This document shows positions 22,901-32,519 of a stretch of 64,000 bases of DNA, piece by piece. The stretch spans positions 1,875,713 through 1,939,712 of the forward strand of contig NW_022985445.1 in assembly GCF_010093595.1 (NCBI RefSeq), written 5' to 3'. The DNA comes from Mytilinidion resinicola. Taxonomy: Eukaryota > Ascomycota > Dothideomycetes > Mytilinidiales > Mytilinidiaceae. The translations under genes were made by a program, and so were the position numbers. The notes below the pieces were generated by a model, which saw nothing but the letters and a program-made list of their open reading frames with translations, did no database searches and was not told the DNA's origin. The first letter of the stretch is position 1. Each line of letters starts with the position of its first letter.

Positions 22901-22950
22901 AACGCTTATAAAGCTCCTCTCTCCCTAGTAAACTCTTTAGGCTTATTTAT
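17000..22950 (-). pseudogene. Gypsy gag-pol polyprotein, RIP-destroyed
   Basis: Approximate limits; no long ORF survives. On the minus strand, 22,195-22,240 gives a CCHC knuckle, CLLCGE-x-GHFINKC, with TAG at the x position. About 19,985-20,100 gives the reverse-transcriptase stretch LPAGYPVIFI...GKLRLCVDYR. About 19,690-19,745 gives FVVVYLNNIFIYLETLSEH, the YLDD box with both Asp codons changed to Asn. About 18,430-18,510 resembles the post-zinc-finger integrase region (CVKNKSVRYTLYGLIKSP). The Asp-to-Asn and Gln/Trp-to-stop changes are G-to-A or C-to-T. Confidence 0.75.
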
Positions 22951-23215
22951 TTTATAGCCTCTATAGCTAACTACTCTAGTAGTAGTAAGCTTTTCTTAAA
23001 TAGTCTAGAGATTTCCCTGCAGGGCTGTAATCTTTTTATTTTTAGTATTGCTAGCTTCTTCTAGTATTTATATTTATATAAGCAACGCTTATATATATAT
23101 TACTACCTTAGTTATAGTTAGGGTTAGTCTAGTAGTTATACTACCCGAAGAGGTTAGTAGAGCTATTTTAATTAATTGTCTATATATAACTCCTTTAATA
23201 TAGCGGTGTTTAAAG

Positions 23216-23753
23216 TATAATAGGTTGTTTTTTCTATACTTTCTAAGTATCTTATACTAAGGTAGGGTATAGGTAAGTTATTATTAGGGTGCAATAGTTT
23301 TTAAAAGATAAGGTAATAATTAATTAAGGTCTAAAATAGGGTTATTACTTCTAATAGGTAGTATTAAAGTTTTAAGTTAAATATAAGGTTTCTATCTATA
23401 TAAAGAAGCGTCCCTTTATATAAAAGCTCCGTCCTAAAAAACCTTTTACTTATATAGCTCGCAGCCTTAAGCCCCTTAAGCTACTCTCTTAGCTCGCAGC
23501 TTTAAGCCCCTTAAGCGCTTGCCTAGCTTGCTTTCTTAAGCCTCTCGAGCTATTATATAACCCTGTCCCCGTAATATCCTATTTTTAGATCGTTTCTATT
23601 TACTAGCAGTCTATAGGGGAATCTAGGATCCCTATACGTCCTATATATAACCTTTTTAGTCCCGTAACCTAGTTCTGCGTAATTAGTCTTATCTACTTAC
23701 TTATTTCTATAAGTGCCTCTGCGCTCGGGTTGTTTATATTACGGGTTATAATA
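23216..23753 (-). repeat. Right LTR (5' LTR of the gypsy element)
   Basis: 538 bp, partner of 16040-16577. It is followed directly by the GTATA duplication at 23754-23758 and then by resumed LINE ORF2 sequence. Confidence 0.88.
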
Positions 23754-26700
23754 GTATACTGCCTAAAAACGCAGCCGTTGCTATATATAAAGCGGTGGTA
23801 GGATAAAAACCTTACAGCGCTAAGAAAGTTATATATATACTAGAGAAACCGAGTATACGTAATATAGTAGCAGGGAAAAAAGGACGCAGAGCTGCATAGT
23901 ATAGTAATAAGAGCAAAACGGCTATTCTACTAAATAATCCGTTGCTACCGGAAATAGTACTAGGAAGCTTTCCTTAATAATAGTAATAACGTGTAGAAGG
24001 CGGCTAAATACCTAGATTTACAGGTAAGCAGCTTATTTACTAGAGTGCTACTAATTAAAAAAACTAGCTAAAAGAAAGGAATTACTATAGAAGATAATAA
24101 GATTAGATAAAAGCTGCTTTAGGTGTTTTTCCTAAGCCTAATACTATATAAGTAGGAGAAGGTGCTAGTAATATATAATTAACTATACTGTAAGCTAATT
24201 GCTAAATATAAAATAAAAGCAGCTATTTTTAGGGCAAGCCTAGATAAGGCGCTAGAAAGGAACAGCCTACCGGCAAGAGTATAGAGAAAGCTATAGCCGG
24301 TTCTAGGTAATAAAATTACGCAGCTATTTATAAAATTACTTAAAATAGGAAAAATACTAAAGAAGTAGAAGATTATAAAAATTATACTACTATAGAAGCT
24401 AAAGAGAAAGGACTATATAATAGCTAATAACTACCGGCTAATTTTACTATTGCTAATACTGGGTAAGGCGCTTAAGTTATTAGTAGCCGAAAGAATAGTA
24501 TACCTAGTAGAGGAATACAACCTTTTTCTAAAAATATACTTTAGTATATAGAAGCAGAGGGCAATAATATATACACTATTATACTTCTATAAGAATATAT
24601 TTAAGGCGTAGTATAGGAAAAAGATACTATTACTAGTATTATTTAATATTAAGAAAGCGTATAATAATATAGCTACTAAGCTAGAAATTAGAAAACTGCG
24701 GTAGTAATAGATTTTAGAAAAGATTATATAGTAGGTGCAGGACTTTTATATAGACTAAAAGGCGTGTATTTTTATTAATAGTATAATAATAGAGGTATAA
24801 AGGCTTCTATAGGCAGGTTTCCCCTAAAGATCTATACTTACTTTAATCCTATTTCTATTCTTTAATATAGATCTAGTGCAGAGTATATTATAATATAGTA
24901 GCTTAATAGTATTTATAAATAACTACTTAGTATAGGTTATAGGGCTATTAGTAGAGGAAAATATACAGGTTATCTAGGATAAAGTAGTTCTAATATTAGA
25001 GAAGTAGAAGTATATAAGCAGGGCTTAGTTTAAAGCTGCTAAAATAAGCTTTATCTATTTTATATAATATAAAGCAGTAGGTAGGAATAGTATAACGCCG
25101 CTATAGTTTAAAGAATAGAATATTATACCTATAAATAAGGTTAAGCTCCTAGGTATAACACTAGATAAGGAACTAAAATTTAAGGTATATTTTATAGATA
25201 AAGCAGGTAAGGTAATAAAAGTAGCGCTAGTGCTGCGCAGAATAAAGGGACTATAACCTAAGGTAGTTAAGCAGCTAGCGCAAAGTATAGTGCTACCGGT
25301 GGCGGACTACGCATTACTAGTATAGTACCCGATTATAATATATAATATAAAGCAGCTCCTACTATAGTTGCAGAAAATTACAGCGCAGGCAGTAATTAGA
25401 GGATTCTATACTATTGCTCTATTAGTAGTAAAGGTAGAGGCAGGTCTGCTCCCTATAGAATAGAGACTGCGGAAGTAGATAATTATATTCTAGGTATTAA
25501 TCTATAAGCTGGGCCCGTTATATTTCTACTAGATGCTTAAATAATAATAACTATATATAAAGCATTAATTGCTACTTATAAAAGTGGCAGAAATATATAT
25601 AGAAGTTTAGATAGATATAGTGCTAGAGGTTAAGCTATATATATGCCTGCTATAGGTAGCTCGGCCTAAGGTGGTAATATATAAGGATAAAAAGCGGGCG
25701 CAAGCTGTTACTAAGAACTACTAGCCAGGATAAGTAGATATATATATAGATATATTAGTATAAAATAGCAGGGCAGGTATTAGGGTATTTGCCAGGTTAT
25801 TGCAAGTGTGTATTTTAAAGACGGTAGCCAGGTCTAAGCAGGCGGACGCGCACTTTACTAAACTATTAGCAATTAGTAAAGCCGCTAACTAGCTGTAGGG
25901 CCTATCTTGCGTAGCGCTTAATAGTAACGGCCAGCCTATACCAGCATCGAGCATCCGCATCTTTTCTAACGCGCAGTCGGTGCTGCTATTAGTGCGCAGT
26001 TGGCGAGCCAGCGCGTGTTAAGGTGTTATAGCAGAGATTATTAAGAAACTATAGATAACTAATATTACGCTGTATTAAATCCCAGGACATGCGGGGATTA
26101 AGGGAAATAAGCGGGCTAATAAACTGGTAAAGGCAGTAATAAAAGAAGAGAGCGAGCAGCTACTGCAGCGCAATAGTAAACTGTGGTATCTAACACGGCT
26201 AGCATTAAAAAGAGCTAACGTAATAGCAGGACCGCCCCTACTAAAGTGGGCAGAAATGGGAAAGTTCACGCGGAAGATAGATGCAGCGTTCCACCTAGGC
26301 AAGTCGGCAGAAATATACCGGCAGCTAAATAGCACCGAAGCGGCTATCCTTACGCAGCTGCGGACGGGTAAAATGTTCCTTAATAAGTATCTATACAAAA
26401 TTAAGGCAACAGACACAGCGGCGTGTAATTGCGGGTGCATAGAATTAATAGCATACTTTCTCTTTTTATGCAGGCGATAGAGGCAGTAAAGAGCAAAGCT
26501 ATAATAGCAGTATAGACAGCAATTTAGAGAGCTATTATACGCACTAGAAGGGTACTCGAGTAGATAAAAGGGCGGGCAGAGTATTAATAGACTAATTAAG
26601 TACTAGAAGCCAGATATAGAAGTAGTTAGGGTAATAATAGAATTTGCAAAGAGTATAAGGCGGTTGCAACCAAAAGTATAAGATAAAGAAAGTAGAGACA

Positions 26701-27071
26701 AAGAGGAGGCAGAGGAGAGAGGCCAGCTAAGGATGCCCTTTTCTACCTTATAAGCGTAGAACGATAAGCTGTCTATAAACGCGCCTCGGCCAGTGCGCTG
26801 CCGATTAAGAGGCGCACGACGCCGGAAATGCCCTGCGGACGCAAGGCCTCGACAAGCCAGGCAGCTTGCTCTATACGGTAGTGTATTACTTTCTTTTACT
26901 TTCCTTTGTTAAGCATGGAGTTAGGTATCGGACGAGCAGGTCTTATAGTTGGCTTCTAAATTAGAGCAGACAGATTAAGGATAAATATATATAGCTGGCG
27001 CTTTGTAACGGCCTATACCTATAGGGTGCATGGCTATAATAGAACACACACACACATATATATACACACAC

Positions 27072-27083
27072 GCTAGCGCTTAT
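27072..27083. repeat. Right 12-bp target-site duplication of the LINE
   Basis: GCTAGCGCTTAT, identical to 13595-13606. It follows the CA/TA-rich tail of the LINE and precedes the remaining mariner sequence. Confidence 0.85.
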
Positions 27084-27127
27084 TGCCACCTCTATTTGCC
27101 ACGTAATAACCTGTGCTTATTTAGTAA

Positions 27128-28237
27128 CTAATACTTTGTTGGACCTCCATCTGCAGCAATTACAGCAAGGCAGCGCTCCCTTATATTGCCTGTATACTTC
27201 TCGAATTCTTCGGGCTCGAGCTTCTCCTATTCCTCCTCAGCATACTGCCTTACTTCCTCCTTTGTTGTAGGGAACCGGCGTTGTATTCTCCCCTTCAATA
27301 GCCTCCAGACATTCTTAATTGGATTCAAATCAGGGGAATTCGCCGGCCATTCCATTACAAGCATGCCATTTTGCTCCCAGGCTATGCGGGTTGCTTTGGC
27401 TGAGTGAATAGAGGCATTATCCTCTACAAGAATAGGCTGGTAATGCAGTGTTTGCCATAATTCCCATGCGAATTTCTTGATATTGGGGCATATATATGTC
27501 CGGTAGACATCGCCATTTATTATCTTCCTTTTATACCCTAACTTAATCGACTAATCCTTTTCAAAAATAACAAGAGGCCCCTTATTCCCATGGGAGATGC
27601 TGCTATGGATTATCCAGCTTGAATACCCCCTAAATTTAGGGACACAGCAGTCAATATTATATTTCTCCTCTGCGCATTAAGTAACAAAGATTTGGCCTCC
27701 TCCAGTTTAAATAGACGCCTTATCTGTCTAAATTACTGCTGCCCACATCTTAGGAGTCTATTCTAGATAAGAATAGGCCCATTTAAGACGGGCCTCTCGC
27801 TGTTTAGGCGTGATAAGTGGCTTCTCTGTTGCAACACGCCGGAAATAGCCCTCCTTTTCAAAGGCCTTGTATAAGGATCGCTTGCAGGCAGAGATTCCTT
27901 CAAGAAATGCAATCTCCTTAAAGGATTTCTGTCGATGCCAACGATCTTGTTTTGCTCGTGCAATAAGGCGCTTTCGTGATGGGGTATTGATATTTGGCTT
28001 CCTTCCCCTCTGCTTTTGAGGAGTCCAAGTATCCTTTTGGAGAGAGGCAGATAGTGCAGTGCGAGAGACACCAAGAGAGCTGCTAATCTTCTCATCAGTC
28101 CAACCAGCATAGTGCTTAAGGGTATACGCAATATTACGCTCGCGAACAGAGAGCCGTGTTCCTGGCTGTCGAAGGACGGGATAACAAAGCAGAGGAGGGG
28201 GATGGTGGCCACGGTTCCGGCGTACAAGATTCGGCAT
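27128..28237 (-). pseudogene. Tc1-like DD34E transposase, inactivated by in-frame stops
   Basis: From ATG at 28237 to TAG at 27130-27128 the frame is continuous with no indel (370 codons including the stop), but six internal stop codons occur after the first 159 codons. The N-terminus has helix-turn-helix-like DNA-binding segments (WTDEKISSSLGVSRTALS, then RHRQKSFKEIAFLEG-like text). The catalytic region reads TDKASI, VEDNASIH and SPDLNPIKNVW. In Tc1 elements the third acidic residue is the Glu of NPIE; here it is Lys (GAG to AAG). All the damage fits C-to-T or G-to-A change, so RIP also touched this outer element, though more lightly. Confidence 0.85.
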
Positions 28238-28354
28238 TTTTAGGATACAAGATACAAGGATCTCTTGTTGTTTTATATGATGATCTAGCTATTCTGGTTG
28301 ATTCTACATATTTGTAATACGAACAGCTATGCTTCATACGGCTAAAGCAGCCCC

Positions 28355-28399
28355 AGCGCTAGCAGGGAGCGCTGCTGGCCCGCTCATGTTACCCCCTTG
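28355..28399. repeat. Right terminal inverted repeat of the Tc1/mariner element
   Basis: 45-bp exact inverted copy of 13559-13603, followed by TA (28400-28401). Confidence 0.92.
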
Positions 28400-28401
28400 T
28401 A

Positions 28402-29675
28402 GGAGCTGATGGGCTTATCCGACTGCTACAGCGATGCCCAAATCGAACCGGAAGAAATGGCGATTGGATGGTAGAAGGGATTTATGTAGAGGCGATGTGT
28501 AGAGTAAGAGAAGTAGGACCGAAAATGGTTGCAATACACGCGAAACAACTATACTACGGAATACTTGGAGTAATTTTCACGACGCTAGGGTCTTTGGTTT
28601 CTACCACCTAGCAGCATGCAGGGGAAATCTAATTCTTAGTAAACCAACGTAGGTTCTCGCTCAGGCACTGCCTTTGTACAGATATTCAGGTCTAGGAGAG
28701 CCGGGCCATATGCTGCTGGTCTAAAACGTCTTTCTTGAATGGGTCTCTACTGGGCCCCAAGCTTGAATAGATTACCGTTCAGCAGCTATCACCAACCTGA
28801 TAGAGAGAGCGGAATGCCCAATTTTCCTTCATGCAGATCGTATCCGTAGTACATACATACAATCCATACCCTCACTAAATCATAGTGAGGTGCGACTGTA
28901 GTATACAACCCAGCACTGATTTCACATTGAGTACAGAGCTCACGAAGATTGCCCTGCTCAGCATGAAGTAACCTTGAGCTTTTTATTGAGACTTGTCATA
29001 TCTTCGCGTATGTTCTCGGGAAACTCTAGACGAACAAGTAATTTGGACTATGGTGTGACGGATGCAGCTCGCCGCGCCCAGCACGCTCGTCTTCGACATA
29101 GACATGCTTATTAGCTTCAAGTGGGTAGCTGCAGCTTTAGTGCTGTGGTACGAAATAGACGATTCTCTGGCCACTTCAGCTTGGATTATTGCCATCCTAG
29201 CGTCTGTGACAACGAAGCTAGAGTTCATGGGCTATTTTTTTGTAAGTTGTGGATGCTCAGTGATGAGATGAGGTGGTGGTGGTAAAGACTCATCTCGTCG
29301 GATCTCGCACTAACCCACCCCCCTCAACACGCTAGTCACAGCCCGTGCCACTTCCCGTTCCACGGCATCATCGCGATTTGGTTTTCAACGCCGTACATCA
29401 ACCCCGCCCGCCACCCTCCAATGCCTCTCCCCTCGAGCCAGAGCTGTCCCACTCTGGCGTACACGCACCGCCTTCACCCCGGTGTCCTGCTTTTGCAATT
29501 ACATCGCTCCACCTGTGAGCTTGTGGGCTGAGCTCATCGCGACACGACAGACGGCTTCACGTATGCATTGCTTCCCTCCTTCGCCCTCGCACCCTTTCTC
29601 CGAGGTCAATTGGCGGTCATAATGAGCTGACGAGTTTTCCATCGGCAGACGCTTCGAGTAGTCTCCAGAATCTTC
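28402..29675. other. Intergenic, nothing recognised
   Basis: Normal base composition returns at the transposon edge. Short ORFs at 28983-29228 (minus) and 29062-29271 (plus) have no recognisable features. The interval presumably holds the promoter of the gene at 29676. Confidence 0.5.
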
Positions 29676-30995
29676 ATGCCACGCACGCGGCCTTGCAGCG
29701 ACGGCAAGGACCAGCGACGACGGCTCAAAATTAAGCCTGACCCGACATTCCAACGGACTAGGGATCTGCTTCCATGGCATTATGCCCTGAACACGAAACA
29801 TCGGCGAGACCTGTACAATTTTTACAAACCAGAAGGCGACAGGAAAGCATATCGGTTACAACTCGAAGAGCTTGCGAAGGAGGACCCGGACAAGATCAAG
29901 AGCCTCTTCAACCAAATGCGGAGTGCTCTCGACAGAGAGTATGCTCTTACCGATGATAACATTGGGAAGCTTCACAAATATGCGAATTCTGAGGGGTTCC
30001 GTTTGAGGAAGTTTCGGAAGTGGATATTCAATCAGGACTTGGAGGTGCGCAAGGAGCGCTTTGCTGACATGTGGAGAGCGGAGGCGGCTGAGAAAGAGAT
30101 GGAGAAGGCTAAGAAGCTTGAGGACTCTAGGAAGCTTGAGGAGGCTAAGAAGCTTCGGGAGGATAAGAAGCTTCAAGAGGCAAAGAGGGAACGTGAAGAT
30201 AAGGCAAGAAAGGCCGATGATAGGGGAAAGAGGAAACTCGCGAAGGCCGAGAAGAAGGCCGCGAAGAAGGCAAGGAAAGAAGAGCGAGTCAAGAGGAAGT
30301 CTTTGGTAACTCAGGCCACGAAGGATGATGCTGCGAATCGAGACACAGCCGATGTGACTGAAGAGCAGTCCCCTACAGTTGACGATTTCCTTTGGCACGT
30401 GTTTGGAGCCGGTATGGAAAAGGAGTATTTCTTGAGCCGCTTGACGCATGAGGGCAAACTCGGAATGATCGACCAAGTCAAACGGAACAAACCGTCTCTG
30501 GAGGACAAGCAACCTGCGTTCCTCTTTTACATCAGCTATGATGGAATTGCAGCGATCACCGCACCAACAACATCACCGTCAAGCCTAAAGCGCGAGAATG
30601 AGGAAGTAGAGTCCTCTAGGATCCTCAAGCGCCGGCGTGTGGCATATGCAGCTCCATCGCCCCAAGTAGCGGAAGGCGGTGTGGCCAAAGTCGAGAGCCC
30701 AATCGAGGCCTTCTTTCAGCCTATCATACCTGAACCTGTACCCGCTGGGCTATCCGTCACCGAGTCGACTCGAGGACGATCACCGCAATTGGACATGAGC
30801 TTTCCAAAAGATCGAGAGCTCTCGGTAGAGTTAGGTGATGTTCGATCCCCATCAATTTCGGGCGTCGGAACTCCATCATCATACAATCTCGCCCTTGTCC
30901 CAGCCTCTGAGATGCTGGCATATACACCTGAGTCAAAAGCATTGATTGAGGAGCTACAATCCGACCAACCTTCCTTCTTCGGCGGCTTCGACTAG
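29676..30995 (+). CDS. Hypothetical Lys/Glu-rich coiled-coil protein; possibly the N-terminal part of the glycosylase gene
   Basis: ATG at 29676 opens 439 codons ending GGFD-TAG. Residues about 15-125 look globular (FQRTRDLLPWHYALNTKHRR, KLHKYANSEGFRLRKFRKW). Residues about 130-215 are a highly charged Lys/Glu/Arg coiled coil with repeats of the form KKLED/KKLRE. A second globular stretch follows (FLWHVFGAGMEKEYFLSRLT), then a Ser/Pro-rich tail. I do not recognise the family. The next ORF, starting at 31008, is in the same frame, separated by this single TAG plus four codons, with no promoter-sized gap. The two may be one gene; no convincing intron removes the TAG. Confidence 0.65.
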   Translation: MPRTRPCSDGKDQRRRLKIKPDPTFQRTRDLLPWHYALNTKHRRDLYNFYKPEGDRKAYRLQLEELAKEDPDKIKSLFNQMRSALDREYALTDDNIGKLHKYANSEGFRLRKFRKWIFNQDLEVRKERFADMWRAEAAEKEMEKAKKLEDSRKLEEAKKLREDKKLQEAKREREDKARKADDRGKRKLAKAEKKAAKKARKEERVKRKSLVTQATKDDAANRDTADVTEEQSPTVDDFLWHVFGAGMEKEYFLSRLTHEGKLGMIDQVKRNKPSLEDKQPAFLFYISYDGIAAITAPTTSPSSLKRENEEVESSRILKRRRVAYAAPSPQVAEGGVAKVESPIEAFFQPIIPEPVPAGLSVTESTRGRSPQLDMSFPKDRELSVELGDVRSPSISGVGTPSSYNLALVPASEMLAYTPESKALIEELQSDQPSFFGGFD

Positions 30996-31007
30996 GAGAC
31001 TGGAGAT

Positions 31008-32495
31008 ATGCTGTGTGTCCCGGCGACTCCAGAGTCAGACAGCTGGCAAATTACAACACAGACGTCTTCTGAAGACTTAGAGCCCTATCGCCAACCGGAA
31101 GACTACTATGAGGCATTTGAGGAAGAGTTGTCTGAGACAAGTGATGAAGATTACTTGGAGGTTGTCGAACCCTCTCATGCGAACCCAACTTCCCGAGCTA
31201 GCGCAATGCCTTCTCAGATCGTGTCCACCGCTGTAGGTGAAACCACCATTTCTGCAGGAAACAATCCCCCGGCTAGTCCCATTACTACAGCTATAGAAGG
31301 CATTGGAGAATATGTATCATCTTCACCGGGAGATGACTCTCCTATGTGCCCTTGCCCTTCCGCACCCATAGGCACCGAAAATGAAGACCTGAACTCCCAG
31401 AACCTCCAAAGAAAAGCCGCGCCTGATGACTGGGCCGAGCAGCGACCAAAGAGTTTAAGCCTAGATCCAAAGCGGACAAGTTGCTCCATACCGCCTCCGA
31501 ATCACCAAGAAGAGACCCAATCTGGGCCTCCTACGACCATGCAGGAGCTAGTGACTGGCTTGGCACTCTGGAACACAACCTCAAACTCAAATGATTGTGT
31601 AGCTGAAAAGCATGTCATGCCACGAAACGGCAAAATAAGATCTCGTCTGTCACACTCGTCTAGATACATGGACACGAAAACGGATATGGAAATAGATGCG
31701 GCCTACAGTACTAATTCTTCATATTCTACATGGGTTCCGAAACAAAAGCCCAAATCAGCAATCAAGTCCGATCAGGACTCCTTGGCTTCAAATGCCGTAA
31801 GACCGGCCGTTCAAATCCCGGCCTTATCATTGGAAAAATTTGGCCTTATATACGAGGAATTAAGCAGTGACCCTTTCCAGGTCCTTGTTGCGGCTGTAAT
31901 AGCTTGGGATCTCCCTGTGAGAGACCCAGAGTCCACGGCCTGCCACGTGGTGAACATCGTAGTGAAAAAGTTCCCACGACCTACTGATTTTGCGATTGCA
32001 AATCTGGGTCCTGCGGTGCGCTCCTCGGGCTGGACCGAACGTGGCGAACTTGTGGAGCTACTTAAATGTCTTCCTCGTGGAGCTGATCGTGCAAAAACCT
32101 TAGCAGCATTAGCCAAGGTTTGGATCAGCGATGAATTGAGGCCCGCCCTTGAGACACGTGCTTATCCAGGTGAGGAGAAGTGGGAACGATTTTTGGGTAG
32201 GGTGTACCAAGAGGACATGGACTTCAAAATCCACGACAGCGACAAGGAAACTTCCTTTTGGGGGGATTGGGTTTCGGGCTATGCTCGAGATTGCTTCCGG
32301 ATATTTTTTTGCGACGATTGGCAGAAAGTTCTCCCTCGACACGCCGACCTAGACGCGTATCTAAAGTGGCGATGGCTTCGGAAAGGACTGGATTTGAATC
32401 ACGTGACGGGAGAGATAAAGCCGGCCTCGACGGATCATGTGAGGTGGGCAGCTCGTGGCCAACTCTGTTATGAGATTTATTCTAACCATAGTTAA
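31008..32495 (+). CDS. HhH-GPD DNA glycosylase, MBD4-like
   Basis: An ORF of 495 codons with ATG at 31008. Residues 1-275 are acidic and disordered. Residues about 280-480 match the glycosylase domain of MBD4-type enzymes: FGLIYEELSSDPFQVLVAAV, VVKKFPRPTDFAIANLGPAV (helix-hairpin-helix region), then YARDCFRIFFCDDWQKVLP and DLDAYLKWRW. The Asp of YARD (about residue 428) aligns with the catalytic Asp of MBD4. Family members excise T or U from T:G and U:G mismatches, including those from deaminated 5-methylcytosine. No methyl-CpG-binding domain is evident. An alternative 3' intron (GTGAGG at about 32439 to CTAACCATAG at about 32491) would replace the last residues. It is nuclear by inference. 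Confidence 0.72.
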   Translation: MLCVPATPESDSWQITTQTSSEDLEPYRQPEDYYEAFEEELSETSDEDYLEVVEPSHANPTSRASAMPSQIVSTAVGETTISAGNNPPASPITTAIEGIGEYVSSSPGDDSPMCPCPSAPIGTENEDLNSQNLQRKAAPDDWAEQRPKSLSLDPKRTSCSIPPPNHQEETQSGPPTTMQELVTGLALWNTTSNSNDCVAEKHVMPRNGKIRSRLSHSSRYMDTKTDMEIDAAYSTNSSYSTWVPKQKPKSAIKSDQDSLASNAVRPAVQIPALSLEKFGLIYEELSSDPFQVLVAAVIAWDLPVRDPESTACHVVNIVVKKFPRPTDFAIANLGPAVRSSGWTERGELVELLKCLPRGADRAKTLAALAKVWISDELRPALETRAYPGEEKWERFLGRVYQEDMDFKIHDSDKETSFWGDWVSGYARDCFRIFFCDDWQKVLPRHADLDAYLKWRWLRKGLDLNHVTGEIKPASTDHVRWAARGQLCYEIYSNHS

Positions 32496-32519
32496 AGGTT
32501 AGCAACCAAATCAGCGCCA

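Larger units (their letters stand above)
16040..23753 (-). mobile_element. Ty3/gypsy LTR retrotransposon inserted in the LINE, RIP-mutated
   Basis: Two 538-bp direct repeats (16040-16577 and 23216-23753) bound a 6.6-kb interior. A 5-bp target duplication GTATA flanks it (16035-16039 and 23754-23758). The ends read TATAA(C/T)AGG...TTATAATA, consistent with TG...CA ends altered by C-to-T and G-to-A changes. The coding order on the minus strand is gag (zinc knuckle near 22.2 kb), reverse transcriptase (about 19.6-20.1 kb), then integrase (about 18.4-18.6 kb), which is the Ty3/gypsy order. Confidence 0.9.
15080..26754 (+). pseudogene. LINE ORF2 (endonuclease, reverse transcriptase, RNase H), RIP-destroyed and split by gypsy
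   Basis: Boundaries are approximate. The part before the insertion ends at 16039 and carries an apurinic-endonuclease-like segment with VVVTRDFN near 15,585. The part after it resumes at 23,759 and shows reverse-transcriptase text (EYNLFLKIYFSIKKQRA, FINNYLV in place of a FADD-type box). An RNase H region near 26,080-26,130 reads IPGHAGIKGNKRANKLVK, the usual GHxGxxGNxxAD signature with Asp changed to Asn. The C-terminal Cys/His segment is CNCGC...FLFLCRR (26,428-26,478). Dozens of in-frame TAG/TAA codons are present. It is not functional. Confidence 0.8.
13607..27071 (+). mobile_element. Tad-like non-LTR retrotransposon (LINE), RIP-mutated, interrupted by a gypsy element
   Basis: Bounded by GCTAGCGCTTAT duplications. 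It has a 5' leader, an ORF1 (from 13754), an ORF2 with endonuclease, reverse transcriptase and RNase H regions, and a 3' tail ending in a CA/TA microsatellite (about 27047-27071). Without the 7.7-kb gypsy insertion it is about 5.75 kb, a normal length for a full Tad-type element. The first roughly 740 bp have ordinary base composition and an open ORF1. From about 14,350 the sequence becomes TpA-rich with many stop codons. The last kilobase is less affected. Confidence 0.88.
13559..28399 (-). mobile_element. Tc1/mariner DNA transposon carrying a nested LINE and gypsy insertion
   Basis: The outer ends are perfect 45-bp inverted repeats beginning CAAGGGGGTAACATGAGCGG at 13559 and ending at 28399. 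A TA dinucleotide flanks each side (13557-13558 and 28400-28401), the target duplication of Tc1/mariner elements. The element proper is left end 13559-13606 joined to 27084-28399, about 1.36 kb without the insertions. Its transposase reads on the minus strand next to the right end. Everything from 13607 to 27083 is later insertion plus target duplication. Confidence 0.9.

Noticed and set aside
14400..26000. CRISPR-like or structured repeat array in the AT-rich block
   Set aside because: The repetitiveness is RIP-driven TpA enrichment and LTR duplication; no regular spacer-repeat pattern.
28983..29271. Overlapping ORFs on both strands near the transposon edge
   Set aside because: Short, mutually overlapping and without features.
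30975..31020. Programmed stop readthrough at TAG 30993
   Set aside because: The TAG is followed by GAG, not the CTA or CAR contexts known to favour readthrough; kept only as one option in the findings.
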